A stretch of DNA of 64,000 nt, from contig NZ_CP019952.1 of NCBI RefSeq assembly GCF_002021815.1, forward strand, positions 2,821,001 to 2,885,000, in the 5' to 3' direction. Each line of letters begins with the position of its first letter. The first letter of the stretch is position 1. Position numbers and translations under genes: made by a program. Shown here one piece after another: positions 37,584-47,211 of the stretch. A model generated the notes under the pieces. The model did not search any database, had not been told where the DNA came from, and was given only the letters and a program-made list of their open reading frames with translations. Source of the DNA: Pseudomonas parafulva (GTDB lineage: Bacteria; Pseudomonadota; Gammaproteobacteria; Pseudomonadales; Pseudomonadaceae).

Positions 37584-38504
37584 ATGAGCTTTTTCGCTGC
37601 CCCACCGACTGTCGAGACCACCGTTTTCACGCGCCTGCCCGATCATTTCCGAAGCCCACGGCCTACCGCCTGGGCCAACGCCAATCGCCAGGGTCGGGCC
37701 ATCGATTCGTTCCTTGAAGGCCCTTCGTTTGATCGATCAGGTCGGCTTTACGTGACGGACATACCCAACGGCCGAATTTTCCGCATCTCACCTCAAGGCG
37801 AGTGGGAATTGGTGTGCCAGTACGACGGCTGGCCCAATGGCCTGAAAATCCATCAGGACGGACGAATCTTCATCACGGACTACAAGCGCGGGCTCATGGT
37901 GCTCGACCCGCACTCCGGGACCATCGAACCGCTGCTCGATTCGGCCGGTTCTGAAGGGTTCAAGGGCGTCAACGACCTCGTGTTTGCGCCCAACGGCGAC
38001 CTGTACTTTACCGACCAAGGCCAGACTGGCTTACAGGACCCTACCGGACGGGTCTACAAACTCGATGCCCAAGGCAATTTGAGCTGCCTGCTCAACACCA
38101 TTCCCAGCCCCAATGGCATCGTTTATGACCCCAGTCTGAACCACCTGTTGATAGCGGTCACCCGCGCTCAGCAAATCTGGCGCATCCCGCTGGGCAACGG
38201 TTCGATGATCGGCAAGGTTGGCGTCTTCGCGCAGCTCCACGGTGGGCTCGGGGGCCCGGACGGTCTGGCCCTGGACGCCCAGAGCAATTTGTACATCGCC
38301 CATACCGGGTTCGGCTCGGTGTGGAAGCTGTCCAGGGTCGCCGAGCCCCTGCAACGCATCGTCTCCTGCGCAGGTATCAGCAACACCAACCTGGCATTTG
38401 GTGGCGACGATGGGCAGACGCTGTTCATCACCGAATCCGAGACCGGCAGCATCCTGCAGGTCCGTACCCACACACCAGGATTGCCGATGTTCTCCCACAG
38501 CTGA
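37584..38504 (+). CDS. SMP-30/gluconolactonase/LRE-like hydrolase
   Basis: A six-bladed beta-propeller of 306 residues. Family blocks are FLEGPSFDRSGRLYVTD near residue 44 (containing the metal-binding Glu), GVNDLVFAPNGDLYFTDQG near 130, PNGIVYDP near 176 and GGPDGLALDAQSNLYIAH near 226. These supply Glu, Asn and Asp ligands to a divalent metal. The family opens lactones of sugar acids. The ATG at 37584 has AGGAG upstream. It is divergent from the ABC operon and forms a unit with the MFS gene 44 bp downstream; with the amidohydrolase it gives two lactonase-like enzymes in one locus. Confidence 0.88.
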   Translation: MSFFAAPPTVETTVFTRLPDHFRSPRPTAWANANRQGRAIDSFLEGPSFDRSGRLYVTDIPNGRIFRISPQGEWELVCQYDGWPNGLKIHQDGRIFITDYKRGLMVLDPHSGTIEPLLDSAGSEGFKGVNDLVFAPNGDLYFTDQGQTGLQDPTGRVYKLDAQGNLSCLLNTIPSPNGIVYDPSLNHLLIAVTRAQQIWRIPLGNGSMIGKVGVFAQLHGGLGGPDGLALDAQSNLYIAHTGFGSVWKLSRVAEPLQRIVSCAGISNTNLAFGGDDGQTLFITESETGSILQVRTHTPGLPMFSHS

Positions 38505-38548
38505 ACGCGCCTGTCAGCGCACACCACAACTACAAAAAGAGTGACGAC

Positions 38549-39883
38549 ATGACTTACGAAAACCCTAGCGCACAAGCGCCGCTCAGTGACGCCGAGGGTG
38601 AACGCCTGATGCGCCGGATCCTCTGGCGCCTGGTGCCATTCATCTTCATCTGCTACGTGATCAGCTACCTCGACCGCACGAACGTGGGGTTCGCCGCCAT
38701 CAGCATGAATCAGGACCTGGGCCTGACAGCGACGATGTTCGGTTGGGCGGCGGGCCTGTTCTTCTTCGGCTATTTCATGTTTGAAATCCCCAGCAACCTA
38801 CTGATGCAGCGCTTTGGCGCGCGGGTATGGATCGCACGGATCATGATCACCTGGGGTCTGATCTCGATGGCCACCGCATTCGCCACCGGGCCCATCAGCT
38901 TCAGCATCGCACGGTTCCTTCTGGGGCTGGCCGAAGCAGGCTTCACCCCTGGGGTCTACCTGTATTTCACCTACTGGTTCCCAGGCAAGTGGCGGGCCAA
39001 GGCCACGGCGGCGTTCCTGCTGGGCATCCCTGTGGCCAACATTGTCGGCTCACCGTTGTCGGGTTGGCTGATGGAGCAGCACGGTGTCTGGGGGCTCAAG
39101 AACTGGCAGCTGCTGCTGGTGACCGAGTCAATGCCGGCAGTGCTGCTGGGCATTGCCTGCCTGTTCGTGTTGGTCGACACCCCGGCCAAGGCCAAGTGGC
39201 TCAAGCCCCGGGAGAAAGCCTGGCTCACTCAGCGCCTGGCTCAGGAGCAACAAGCGATAGGTGCATCCCACGGCACGACCCTGCGCGCTGCACTGACCAA
39301 TCCGAAGGTGTTTACGCTGGCTGCGATCAATTTCTGCTGCATCGTGGGCTCCATTGGCATCGGCCTGTGGCTTCCACAAATCATCAAGAGCCTGGGTATT
39401 TCCAGCGGGACCGTAGGTTTCGTGGTAGCACTGCCTTACCTGCTGGGTGCAGCGGCCATGACCCTATGGGCACGCCTGGCCAACCGCAGTGAGCACCGTC
39501 TTCCGTACGTCGCCAGCGCGCTCGCTTTCGCGGCCTTGGCATTGGTGGGCGCAGCGTTGATCGAGCAGCCGGTGATGAAGATCGCCTGCCTGTGCATGGC
39601 TGTCTCCGGGATTTTGTCTTTCCAGGCGACTTTCTGGGCCATCCCATCGACCATTCTGACCGGCCGTGCGGCCGCTGGCGGCCTGGCCATGATCGTCTCG
39701 ATCGGCAATCTCGGCGGGTTCACCGGCCCATTCCTGATTGGCCTGATCAAAGATGCCACGCAAAGCTTCACGCTGCCTTTCTTCGCGGTTGCATCGATTC
39801 TTTTGATCGGTACCTGCCTGATGCTGTGGCTGGGTGATCCTGCCAAGCGCCAGACGCCACAAGGCCACGGCCAAACGGCCTGA
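38549..39883 (+). CDS. MFS transporter, anion:cation symporter (ACS) family
   Basis: A 444-residue major facilitator with about 12 helices. The first helix contains ICYVISYLDRTNVGFA near residue 36, the classic ACS-family signature shared by transporters of phthalate, hexuronates, tartrate and galactarate. FGWAAGLFFFGYF and LGLAEAGFTPGVYLY follow as expected. Its place beside lactonase-type enzymes suggests uptake of a sugar acid or aromatic acid. The ATG at 38549 lies behind GAGTGA; the longer frame to the left is inside the preceding gene. Confidence 0.92.
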   Translation: MTYENPSAQAPLSDAEGERLMRRILWRLVPFIFICYVISYLDRTNVGFAAISMNQDLGLTATMFGWAAGLFFFGYFMFEIPSNLLMQRFGARVWIARIMITWGLISMATAFATGPISFSIARFLLGLAEAGFTPGVYLYFTYWFPGKWRAKATAAFLLGIPVANIVGSPLSGWLMEQHGVWGLKNWQLLLVTESMPAVLLGIACLFVLVDTPAKAKWLKPREKAWLTQRLAQEQQAIGASHGTTLRAALTNPKVFTLAAINFCCIVGSIGIGLWLPQIIKSLGISSGTVGFVVALPYLLGAAAMTLWARLANRSEHRLPYVASALAFAALALVGAALIEQPVMKIACLCMAVSGILSFQATFWAIPSTILTGRAAAGGLAMIVSIGNLGGFTGPFLIGLIKDATQSFTLPFFAVASILLIGTCLMLWLGDPAKRQTPQGHGQTA

Positions 39884-39910
39884 TGCCCAGGAGCTGCGCC
39901 CTGACCGCCC

Positions 39911-39931
39911 CCGTCCGCAGTAAGCGGACGG
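39911..39931 (+). terminator. Hairpin after the MFS gene
   Basis: CCGTCCGC pairs perfectly with GCGGACGG around AGTAA. No T run follows, so it may be a weak terminator or 3' stabiliser. The rest of the 215-bp gap before greB shows nothing else. Confidence 0.45.
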
Positions 39932-40098
39932 AGGCTCTGCCGGCCCAAGCCATCGCCCCTTCTTCCAACCACAGTACCCAGTGCTTGTACATGGCGCTGC
40001 TGGGCGGTTAACGTCTGTAGCCTCCCGGCTACCCTGCGCCGCCTCCCCGTGCGCGCAGCGACCCTGTCGGCCAGGTTCGAATACGGAAAAAGGCACAC

Positions 40099-40602
40099 AT
40101 GGCGACTGACCTCATCACCGAAGCAGGCTACCAAGCCCTTAAAGATGAACTGGACTGGCTTTGGCGCGATGAGCGACCGGAGATCACGCGCAAAGTGACC
40201 TGGGCAGCGTCCCTGGGGGATCGAAGTGAAAATGCGGACTACCAGTACAACAAGAAACGGTTGAGGGAAATCGACCGGCGTGTGCGCTACCTTAGAAAGC
40301 GCATCGAGAACCTGCGCGTGGTGCCCTACTCGCCCGCGCAGGAAGGAAAAGTGTTCTTTGGGGCGTGGGTAACCATCGCCAACGAGGAGGACGAAAGCAA
40401 GCGGTTCCGAATCGTCGGCGCGGATGAAATCTACGACCGCAAGGACTTCATTTCCATCGATTCACCGATGGCCCGGGCCTGCATAGGCAAATGCGTCGGG
40501 GACGAGATCACGGTGCGCACGCCAACGGGGGAAGCCTACTGGGACGTCACCGACATTCAATACGACGCACACGAAACCGCGCCCCGGTTCGTCAAACCCT
40601 GA
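40099..40602 (+). CDS. greB: Transcription elongation factor GreB
   Basis: GreB enters the secondary channel of stalled RNA polymerase and stimulates transcript cleavage. The N-terminal coiled coil holds the acidic tip LGDRSENADYQYNKKRLREIDRR near residue 39 (shown in part), and the C-terminal FKBP-like domain ends with VTDIQYD. The ENADYQYNKKRLREID form distinguishes GreB from GreA, which reads ENAEYHAAKE. Length is 167 residues. The ATG is preceded by AAAAAGG. Confidence 0.95.
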   Translation: MATDLITEAGYQALKDELDWLWRDERPEITRKVTWAASLGDRSENADYQYNKKRLREIDRRVRYLRKRIENLRVVPYSPAQEGKVFFGAWVTIANEEDESKRFRIVGADEIYDRKDFISIDSPMARACIGKCVGDEITVRTPTGEAYWDVTDIQYDAHETAPRFVKP

Positions 40603-40634
40603 TTCTTTTGCACCGCCGCGGGACGGCAGGCTTT

Positions 40635-40943
40635 TCAGCGTGCCGTGATCAGGCCTTGGCGTGCGATACGGACCAGGTGGCCGATCACTTCGGCCGAGGC
40701 CTCGGGCGCGGGTGCTTGAATTACGGCAAGGTCGAACCGGTCATCGGCATACTGGGCGAAATGCTCGCCGGTCTCGGCGAACTGAATCAGGAATGCGCGG
40801 GCCTGGCCCCTTCGACGGGACAAACCTTCGAGGTGGCGCAAAAGTGTGGGCTGGTGCGGCCCCCCAAGCAGGATGCGCGGGGTACGCGATGCCTGACTGA
40901 CAGGCAGAGGGCTTAGACAGACGCTGGTACGTGGGCAACTCAT
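40635..40943 (-). CDS. Hypothetical protein of 102 residues
   Basis: A small soluble protein starting MSCPRTSVCLSPLPVSQ, with a GGAG site before the ATG at 40943. The middle is basic (RHLEGLSRRRGQARAF) and the rest reads like an ordinary alpha/beta fold (RFDLAVIQAPAPEASAEVIGHLVRIARQG), faintly like the end of a methyltransferase-type sheet, but far too short to be one. It is convergent with greB. No family is recognised. Confidence 0.6.
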   Translation of the reverse strand: MSCPRTSVCLSPLPVSQASRTPRILLGGPHQPTLLRHLEGLSRRRGQARAFLIQFAETGEHFAQYADDRFDLAVIQAPAPEASAEVIGHLVRIARQGLITAR

Positions 40944-41150
40944 GGTGCATTCTCCGCCTCGCCAATCTCGCTGGGCAGCGGTGGGAGGCGTCACCGAACC
41001 AGCGCTTTAGCGGTATTTCGGGACACCCCTGGGGCGTCTCTGCGCCCCGCAAGTAGCTGTTTAAATCGGCGCAGGCGTCATGCTAGAGCGATTGAACCGA
41101 ACATGCAAGCGCCCGATTCTGGCCAATTGCCTGCTCCGGTGCGGCCCTGC

Positions 41151-42563
41151 TCAGTGCTTGCCCTTGGGCTCCAGCACCCGCCGTTCCCGATTGAACGCCA
41201 GGAAGTACTTGTTCACGCTGTTGACGAAGTTGACCGGCCCCATGCCCACCTGCTCCATGGCGATGCGTTCGGTCTGGAAGAACCATTGGTTACCGTTGAG
41301 CCCACGCTTGCGCGCTTCGGCGCGCATGGCTTGCACGCGTTCGGGGCCCAGGTTGTAGGCGGCCAATACGAACGCCATGCGCTCACGCTCATTGATGCGG
41401 GGGCTGGAGAAGAACTTGCGCCGGATCAAGGCCAGGTAACGCGCGCTGGCCTGGACATTGCCGTCCACCGTCTTGATGTTGCTGACCCCGACCCGCTGGG
41501 CAGCTGCCGGCGTGATCTGCATCAACCCGTGTGCGCCCCCTGCCCCGCGCGCGGCCGGGTTGAGGGTCGACTCCTTGAATGCCAAGGCGGCAAGGTTGAG
41601 CCAGTCGATCTGCTGCGCTTGGCCATGCTTTTTCAACACGGCACTGACCGAGGCCAATCGCTGGCGGTCCTGACGGGCGAGCGGGTTGTGTACCCGGTAC
41701 TGACGCCGATAGATGCGCTCGAACGCTGCATCCTCGTTGTCAGGGGCACGATAGTTTTTTAGGAAGCGGTCGACCGATGCCTGCAACTGCGGCGAGTTAC
41801 GCCCAACGTACCAGCGCATGGCTTGTGGGGCCCCCAAGTGCACGCGTGGGTTGACACGCAGCTTCGGCATGACCTTTGACCAGCGGCGGGCGATTGGCTG
41901 CTCGACCACGGTCAAGTGATAGATCCCGGCCTGGACCATCTCCAGCACATCCTCGATGGCCAGGGTCGGATCCACCCACTCGACCTTGACCGCAGGGCGC
42001 TTGCGCAAGGCCAGGCGCTGGTTCAGTTGCTCGATCACCGGGCCCGCGGCACTTGCGCTGGTCAGCGCGATGGTGCGGCCTGACAACTGTTCTGCCTGGC
42101 TGAAGGTGCGCTCCCCCTTGCGTCCGACCAACACCAGCGCCACCTGATCACGTACTGGGGCAGTCGCCACGACATTACGCACCGTGGCAGGATCGAGCAG
42201 TTCGCCTGGGGCGGCCAAATCGCCCTCCCCGCGCCCCAGTGCGCCCAGGAGTTGCTCCTTGGCGCGGGGGATCAGTTTGAGTTCGATGCGCTGGCTGTCC
42301 TGTGCCCGGGCATTGAGGAAGTGCTCGAGCGCGCGCAGGCGGTAGTATTCGACGCCCACCGGCTCGCCCTTCACTTCGCCGGAGCTGTTGCGGCTTTGAT
42401 TGACCAGCACGCGCAAGACCTTGCTGCTGCGAATGTGCTGGAGATCGCGGGCATTGGCCGGCGGGATGTGGTGCTGCGGGCCCGGGGGACGTACCTGCGT
42501 CTGCGCCTGGCTGGCCAGGGGCAGCCCTAACAGCAGCATGAACATGAGCCAGTAGCGTGGCAT
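41151..42563 (-). CDS. Membrane-bound/periplasmic lytic transglycosylase (MltF-like)
   Basis: The protein cuts peptidoglycan glycan strands. After a signal peptide (residues 1-20), an SBP_bac_3-like regulatory domain covers about residues 45-275 (SKVLRVLVNQSRNS at its start), and an SLT domain covers about 300-460. Catalytic-domain motifs are ALAFKESTLNPAARG, with the catalytic Glu, GAHGLMQITPAAA, and AAYNLGPERV. The domain order is that of MltF, but identity with the E. coli enzyme is not certain. Length is 470 residues. The start has a poor ribosome site. It is divergent from tatD. Confidence 0.9.
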   Translation of the reverse strand: MPRYWLMFMLLLGLPLASQAQTQVRPPGPQHHIPPANARDLQHIRSSKVLRVLVNQSRNSSGEVKGEPVGVEYYRLRALEHFLNARAQDSQRIELKLIPRAKEQLLGALGRGEGDLAAPGELLDPATVRNVVATAPVRDQVALVLVGRKGERTFSQAEQLSGRTIALTSASAAGPVIEQLNQRLALRKRPAVKVEWVDPTLAIEDVLEMVQAGIYHLTVVEQPIARRWSKVMPKLRVNPRVHLGAPQAMRWYVGRNSPQLQASVDRFLKNYRAPDNEDAAFERIYRRQYRVHNPLARQDRQRLASVSAVLKKHGQAQQIDWLNLAALAFKESTLNPAARGAGGAHGLMQITPAAAQRVGVSNIKTVDGNVQASARYLALIRRKFFSSPRINERERMAFVLAAYNLGPERVQAMRAEARKRGLNGNQWFFQTERIAMEQVGMGPVNFVNSVNKYFLAFNRERRVLEPKGKH

Positions 42564-42715
42564 TCAAGGTATCCGTCGTGAGTGGGTAGCCAAATGACGT
42601 TCGCCACGTTTAGGCTTGAGGTCAAAAAGACCATGCCCTGGACTCGAAGTTCTTGGACAGCCAGTTCGGCACGGGCTTTTGCTATGCTGGCGTCCCTGCG
42701 GCACGAGGTAGCACC

Positions 42716-43513
42716 ATGCAATTGATTGATATTGGCGTCAACCTGACCAACAGTAGTTTCCATGACCGCCAAGCGGAAGTGGTCAACCGCGCCTTGGAAG
42801 CGGGTGTCGCGCAAATGGTTCTGACAGGCACTAGCCTGCCTGTGAGTGAACAGGCAATTGACCTTTGCCAGCAACTGGACAGCGCGCAAACTCACCTGTT
42901 CGCGACGGCCGGGGTTCACCCGCACGATGCAAACAGCTGGAACAGCCAGAGCGAAGCGCACATGCGCCAACTGCTCGCCGAGCCGCGGGTGCGCGCTGTG
43001 GGCGAATGCGGCCTGGACTTCAATCGTGACTTCTCTCCACGCCCTGCTCAGGAAAAGGCCTTGCATGCCCAGCTGGCATTGGCCGTGGAATGCCAGCTAC
43101 CGGTGTTTCTCCATGAGCGCGACGCCAGCGAGCGCCTGCTGGCCATCCTGAAAGAGTATCGCGACCAGTTGAAAGCAGCCGTGGTCCATTGCTTTACCGG
43201 GGAACGTGCTGCCCTGTTCAGCTACCTAGACCTGGACCTGCACATCGGCATCACCGGTTGGATCTGTGACGAACGACGTGGGATGCACCTGCATGGACTG
43301 GTGGGCAGTATCCCAACCGGCCGCTTGATGCTGGAGAGCGATGCGCCATATTTACTGCCGCGCAGCCTGCGCCCTAAGCCCAAGAACGGGCGTAACGAGC
43401 CGGCGTACCTGCCTGAAGTGCTGCGAGAAGTGGCGCTGCACCGCAAGGAAACCCTGCAAGAAACCGCCGCGCACACCACTGCCACGGCCAAGGCATTCTT
43501 CAAATTACCGTAG
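42716..43513 (+). CDS. tatD: TatD family metal-dependent hydrolase/DNase
   Basis: The opening [15 protein letters not shown] is that of genuine TatD rather than YcfH or YjjV. The metal ligands are Glu in GECGLDF, His in LHERDA, His in HCFTGE and Asp in ESDAPYL, typical of the TatD barrel nuclease. Length is 265 residues. GAGG precedes the ATG at 42716. It stands alone between a transglycosylase gene and a chemoreceptor gene, away from tatABC. Confidence 0.94.
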   Translation: MQLIDIGVNLTNSSFHDRQAEVVNRALEAGVAQMVLTGTSLPVSEQAIDLCQQLDSAQTHLFATAGVHPHDANSWNSQSEAHMRQLLAEPRVRAVGECGLDFNRDFSPRPAQEKALHAQLALAVECQLPVFLHERDASERLLAILKEYRDQLKAAVVHCFTGERAALFSYLDLDLHIGITGWICDERRGMHLHGLVGSIPTGRLMLESDAPYLLPRSLRPKPKNGRNEPAYLPEVLREVALHRKETLQETAAHTTATAKAFFKLP

Positions 43514-43619
43514 CTACCCTGATATCTCTTGATACATATCAACACCCTCCGAGTCGCTCTGGGCACAATGATGGCACCTTGCCAATATTGTTTTCGCTCA
43601 ACTCAGAGAAGACCTGCCC

Positions 43620-45098
43620 ATGGGTGCCTGGCTTAGCAATGTTTCACTGAAATACAAGTTCTGGGCGGTCAACGCCGTAGCCTTCGTGACCACGTTGCTA
43701 TTGGTGCTGTACGCGGTTCACCTGGAGCAACGCGCCCGTGCTGAAGGGGCTGTACACCAAGCCACCGCCCAGGCAAGCCTCCTGGCGGCGTGGCCCGAAA
43801 GCCAGCCTTTGCCTCTTTCGCCAAGCATCATCACCTGGCGTGCTGGGCAGACGCCCTCCTTCGCCGGCGAGCCCCTGGAGGCCCTGCGCGGCGCACAGGG
43901 CTGGGTAGCACTGCCCTCGAGCCAACTGTTGGGACAAGACCCATTACAGGGTGCTCATGTGCTGCAAAGCGGTGATCATTACGTCGCAGTACTTGCCCAG
44001 TCACCCAGCCTGCGCCAGGTCTTCATCGATCGATTCTCGCATTATGCGGTGTGCGTGCTGATTCTGATGCTGGCCATGCTCGCCGCTTCGCAACTGCTGA
44101 TCCGCTTTCTACTCAGCCAGCTCAACACGCTCAAGGACGTGATGCTGCATGTGGAAAAAACCGGCGATCTGGCCGCTCGCGTACCCCTGGCCGGCGGTGA
44201 CGAAGTCGGTCAGATGGCGGGCGCCTTCAATGCCATGCAGGGTACCTACCACCGTATCGTCAGCACCGTTGCCACCACTGCAGCACAGCTCGACTCAGGT
44301 GCTGCGCGTCTTGCGGCCAGCATGAACGACGTGCGCCACGGCATGCTGGGGCAGCAGAGCGAAACCGACCAAGCCGCGACAGCCATCAATGAAATGTCCG
44401 CCACCGTCTACCATATCGCCCAGCATGCAGGGGCGACTCGCGATCTCTCCCAGACTGCCGACACGCTCGCCGGCAGTGGAAAAGACGTGGTCACTCGTGT
44501 GCAGACGTCCATTGCCGGGCTTTCCAGCGGCGTCCAGCAGACCGCCGAAATGATCCGTCAACTGGCCGAAGACAGCCAGAAGATCAATGGCGTGGTGAGC
44601 GTCATTCACAGCATTGCCGAGCAGACCAACCTGCTGGCACTGAACGCGGCCATAGAAGCGGCCCGTGCCGGTGACCTGGGCCGCGGGTTCGCCGTGGTGG
44701 CCGATGAGGTGCGCAACCTAGCCAAACGCGTTCAGTCATCAACCGACGAGATCACCACCATGGTGTCTGCCCTGCAGTCAGGCACCCGGGATGCGGTGGA
44801 GTTCATGCAGGAAAGCTCCTACAAAGCCGACGATTGTGTAAAACAGGCCCAGGAAGCAGGTGCGGCATTGGCCGAGATCACCGGCGCAGTGGCGCAGATG
44901 CGTGAAAGCAACACCCAGATCGCCGTGGCTGCCGAACAACAGAGCCAGGTGGCAGAGGAAATGAACCGCGCCGTGGTCAGCATCCGTGATGTCACCGAGC
45001 AAACCGTGCAGCAGACCGTAGGTTCGGCCACCACCAGTTCGGAACTCGCGACACTGGCCGGCGCGCTTAACAAGGCCATAGGTCAACTGAAGCTATAA
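43620..45098 (+). CDS. Methyl-accepting chemotaxis protein
   Basis: A transmembrane chemoreceptor of 492 residues. TM1 lies near residues 12-30 and TM2 near 141-165, leaving a periplasmic sensor of only about 110 residues, which contains a [15 protein letters not shown] segment. HAMP follows at about 165-218, then a methyl-accepting coiled coil with the highly conserved hairpin tip [20 protein letters not shown] near residue 340 (given in part). It should signal through CheW/CheA. The ligand is unknown. The small sensor does not look like a standard dCache domain. No chemotaxis genes adjoin it. Confidence 0.93.
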   Translation: MGAWLSNVSLKYKFWAVNAVAFVTTLLLVLYAVHLEQRARAEGAVHQATAQASLLAAWPESQPLPLSPSIITWRAGQTPSFAGEPLEALRGAQGWVALPSSQLLGQDPLQGAHVLQSGDHYVAVLAQSPSLRQVFIDRFSHYAVCVLILMLAMLAASQLLIRFLLSQLNTLKDVMLHVEKTGDLAARVPLAGGDEVGQMAGAFNAMQGTYHRIVSTVATTAAQLDSGAARLAASMNDVRHGMLGQQSETDQAATAINEMSATVYHIAQHAGATRDLSQTADTLAGSGKDVVTRVQTSIAGLSSGVQQTAEMIRQLAEDSQKINGVVSVIHSIAEQTNLLALNAAIEAARAGDLGRGFAVVADEVRNLAKRVQSSTDEITTMVSALQSGTRDAVEFMQESSYKADDCVKQAQEAGAALAEITGAVAQMRESNTQIAVAAEQQSQVAEEMNRAVVSIRDVTEQTVQQTVGSATTSSELATLAGALNKAIGQLKL

Positions 45099-45173
45099 GG
45101 TTCATAGCCAGCGCCGATTGGCTCTGCGCGCGCCTGCACACTAAGCTTTGGGCATGATCGAGAGGAAGTGCCC

Positions 45174-45542
45174 ATGAACAAACGCCTACCCAATCTGCTC
45201 GCCTGGCAATGGCGCGGCTACCCGCAGAGCCATCGTCACCCTGCAAACCTGGTGCTGCATTTGATAGCGGTTCCGCTCTTCATTCTAGGTGCGTTGTTGA
45301 TCGTGTCTGGCTTGTTAGGGCTGGACATCGTGCAGCTGGCCGTCGGTCTGCTCGCCCTGGTCGCGGCCATTGGGCTTCAACGTCACGGCCACCGCCTGGA
45401 GGCGGACATTCAAGAGCCCTTCATCGACCGTACTGACCGGGTTCAACGCGTGCTCAGCGAACAGTTCATCACATTCCCGCGTTTCGTCCTGAGTGGCGCG
45501 TGGTGGCAGGCCTGGCGCGACCGTCATAAGCCTCGAAGGTGA
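45174..45542 (+). CDS. DUF962/Mpo1-like small membrane protein
   Basis: The 122-residue protein carries SHRHPANLVLHLIAVPLFILG near residues 19-39 (in part), which fits the His-rich first motif of the DUF962 family; its eukaryotic member Mpo1 is a 2-hydroxy fatty acid dioxygenase. Two membrane helices, about residues 27-48 and 51-68, are followed by a charged tail with RFVLSGAWWQAWR. Whether it has dioxygenase activity is unknown. I chose the ATG at 45174, with AGGAAG upstream, over a GTG six bases earlier. Confidence 0.72.
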   Translation: MNKRLPNLLAWQWRGYPQSHRHPANLVLHLIAVPLFILGALLIVSGLLGLDIVQLAVGLLALVAAIGLQRHGHRLEADIQEPFIDRTDRVQRVLSEQFITFPRFVLSGAWWQAWRDRHKPRR

Positions 45543-45548
45543 TGGCCT

Positions 45549-46346
45549 TTAGGCAAATACCGTTACCGTTTGCCTGCTCAAGGCCAACAACGCGCCATCG
45601 TCACTCCATAATGCGGCGGCGGCATGGCCATAGCCCTCGTGTGCGTATTCGGTCTCCACGCGGTACTGGCACCAATCGCCAGCGTTCAGTGAACGTACAG
45701 GCTGCACGAACTCGATGGTCCAGGTAAGCGTACTGCCGGCCGCTGGCTGTTTCAGCATGGGCAGTACGCTAGGTGGCCATGCGTCTACCAATGCCAGCAG
45801 GTGCGCCTCGCTCATTACCCCGCCCTGCATGTCACGCAAGCGCACCCAGCCCCCCATGACGCGCGAGTCATTGCCGCTGAACGGCAGCCCACCGATTGCC
45901 CAGCGCAACTCCAGGTTCTTCATGAATTCCGGGGTCACTCCCGGGATGTGAGGCAAGGCTGCCGCGCTTTCCTCAAGGGCTGGCATCTGCGGCGCAGGTA
46001 GGGGCAGTACGGACACCGCAGAGCTTCGTGCGGCGCCGAAACTGCCCTGTACCAGCGTCACCACCTGCCCCTGCTGCACGGCGCGGCCCAGCAGCGTGCT
46101 GACACCCGTGCCCTGGCGCAATACTTCGACCTCCAGACAAATCGGAGTATCTGCCGAAGCAGGGGCGACAAAGGTAATGGCCAGCGAACGCACCGGGCGG
46201 TCATGGCCTAACCGGGCACGCATCGCCTCGAACACCATGGCAGCCATCAGGCCGCCAAAGATCGCTCGTCCCTGACCCCACCCTGCTGGCACGCGTACGC
46301 TGTCGGGGTGAGCTCTGGCAGCCTCAAGCACTTGTTCAAACGTCAT
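45549..46346 (-). CDS. Thioesterase family protein (TesB-like double hotdog)
   Basis: Two hotdog-like halves are visible: AGWGQGRAIFGGLMAAMVFEAM near residue 21 (partial quote), with the GG helix entry, and in the second half DAWPPSVLPML followed by TWTIEFVQPV. This is the layout of TesB-type acyl-CoA thioesterases. Length is 265 residues. AGGAG precedes the ATG. It is convergent with the DUF962 gene, only six bases apart; substrate chain length is not predictable. Confidence 0.82.
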   Translation of the reverse strand: MTFEQVLEAARAHPDSVRVPAGWGQGRAIFGGLMAAMVFEAMRARLGHDRPVRSLAITFVAPASADTPICLEVEVLRQGTGVSTLLGRAVQQGQVVTLVQGSFGAARSSAVSVLPLPAPQMPALEESAAALPHIPGVTPEFMKNLELRWAIGGLPFSGNDSRVMGGWVRLRDMQGGVMSEAHLLALVDAWPPSVLPMLKQPAAGSTLTWTIEFVQPVRSLNAGDWCQYRVETEYAHEGYGHAAAALWSDDGALLALSRQTVTVFA

Positions 46347-46417
46347 GGGCAGCTCCTGGACGGGTAACGGATGTCCATCCTAGCCTGCTCTAGCCCCCGC
46401 AGCAGCCTTCATATCGG

Positions 46418-47197
46418 TCATTGTCCGGGCTTGTGGTGGGCCAACGCCTCACCCAAGGCGTCCAGCGTGCTGTCCGACCGACGCTCGGCCGCTTCCAGTT
46501 CGTGTGCCCATCCGCTCATGCAGCCAGCCAGATCGGCATGCTGTTGCGCTTGCAGCAGCCATTGCAGACGGTCATGCCAATCCCCCAGATCGCCCTGCGC
46601 GCGTTTCAGTGTGCGCTGAAGCTTCTTCGGGGCGTGGCCGAACTGGGGGTAGGCTTCGTCTGCGTACCGCGCCCGTTTGATCAGCAACCGCAACCGGTGG
46701 CGATCGTGCTCGGGATCTTGCAAGGCCGCGGCCAGTTTGCGCCACTGTTTGCGCAGGCGTTTCTCGATATGCTTGTCCAACCCCTTAATCAGGCCATCGC
46801 GCTCTGCGCCACGCACAAACGCGGGAAACGCATCAACCGTCGCCAGCAGCCGGGTCAGCTGCGGGCTGTGTGCGACGCTGGCATAAGATGGTCCTCGCCC
46901 TTGCAGACGCCTGCGGCCAGCTTGCTCGGCCCCCTGGGCAATGAGGGCGGCGCCCAGCACCTCGCCATCGCGCAGCGGCGTGGTGAGCGTTCCAAGAGCC
47001 TTGGCAGCACTTTCGAGTGGCTCCACACCCGGCAGCCCGCGTAGCGGTCGCACCAGGCTGCGCAGGCGGCGCACGCTGGTGCGCAGATCGTGCAAGGCTT
47101 CACTGTCGGTGTCGACCGCCAGGCGTTCGCGGCACGCCAGGAGCCGGACGTGCAAGGTGATGATCTGAGCGATGAGGTGATCAATCATGTCAGACAC
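46418..47197 (-). CDS. CHAD domain-containing protein
   Basis: CHAD domains are all-helical folds rich in conserved His and basic residues that bind polyphosphate. Here they include DSEALHDLRTSVRRLRSLVRPLR near residue 30 (partly quoted), then RLRKQWRKL and HRLRLLIKRARYADEAYP near 165. No CYTH domain is attached. Length is 259 residues from the GTG at 47197, chosen for a GAGGG site; an ATG three codons later is an alternative. It follows the lipoprotein gene by 14 bases and probably shares its transcript. Confidence 0.85.
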   Translation of the reverse strand: MSDMIDHLIAQIITLHVRLLACRERLAVDTDSEALHDLRTSVRRLRSLVRPLRGLPGVEPLESAAKALGTLTTPLRDGEVLGAALIAQGAEQAGRRRLQGRGPSYASVAHSPQLTRLLATVDAFPAFVRGAERDGLIKGLDKHIEKRLRKQWRKLAAALQDPEHDRHRLRLLIKRARYADEAYPQFGHAPKKLQRTLKRAQGDLGDWHDRLQWLLQAQQHADLAGCMSGWAHELEAAERRSDSTLDALGEALAHHKPGQ

Positions 47198-47211
47198 ATG
47201 GCAACCCTCGA

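Noticed and set aside
38321..38548. N-terminal extension of the MFS transporter
   Set aside because: It overlaps the SMP-30 gene in another frame and would add a hydrophilic tail not known in the family.
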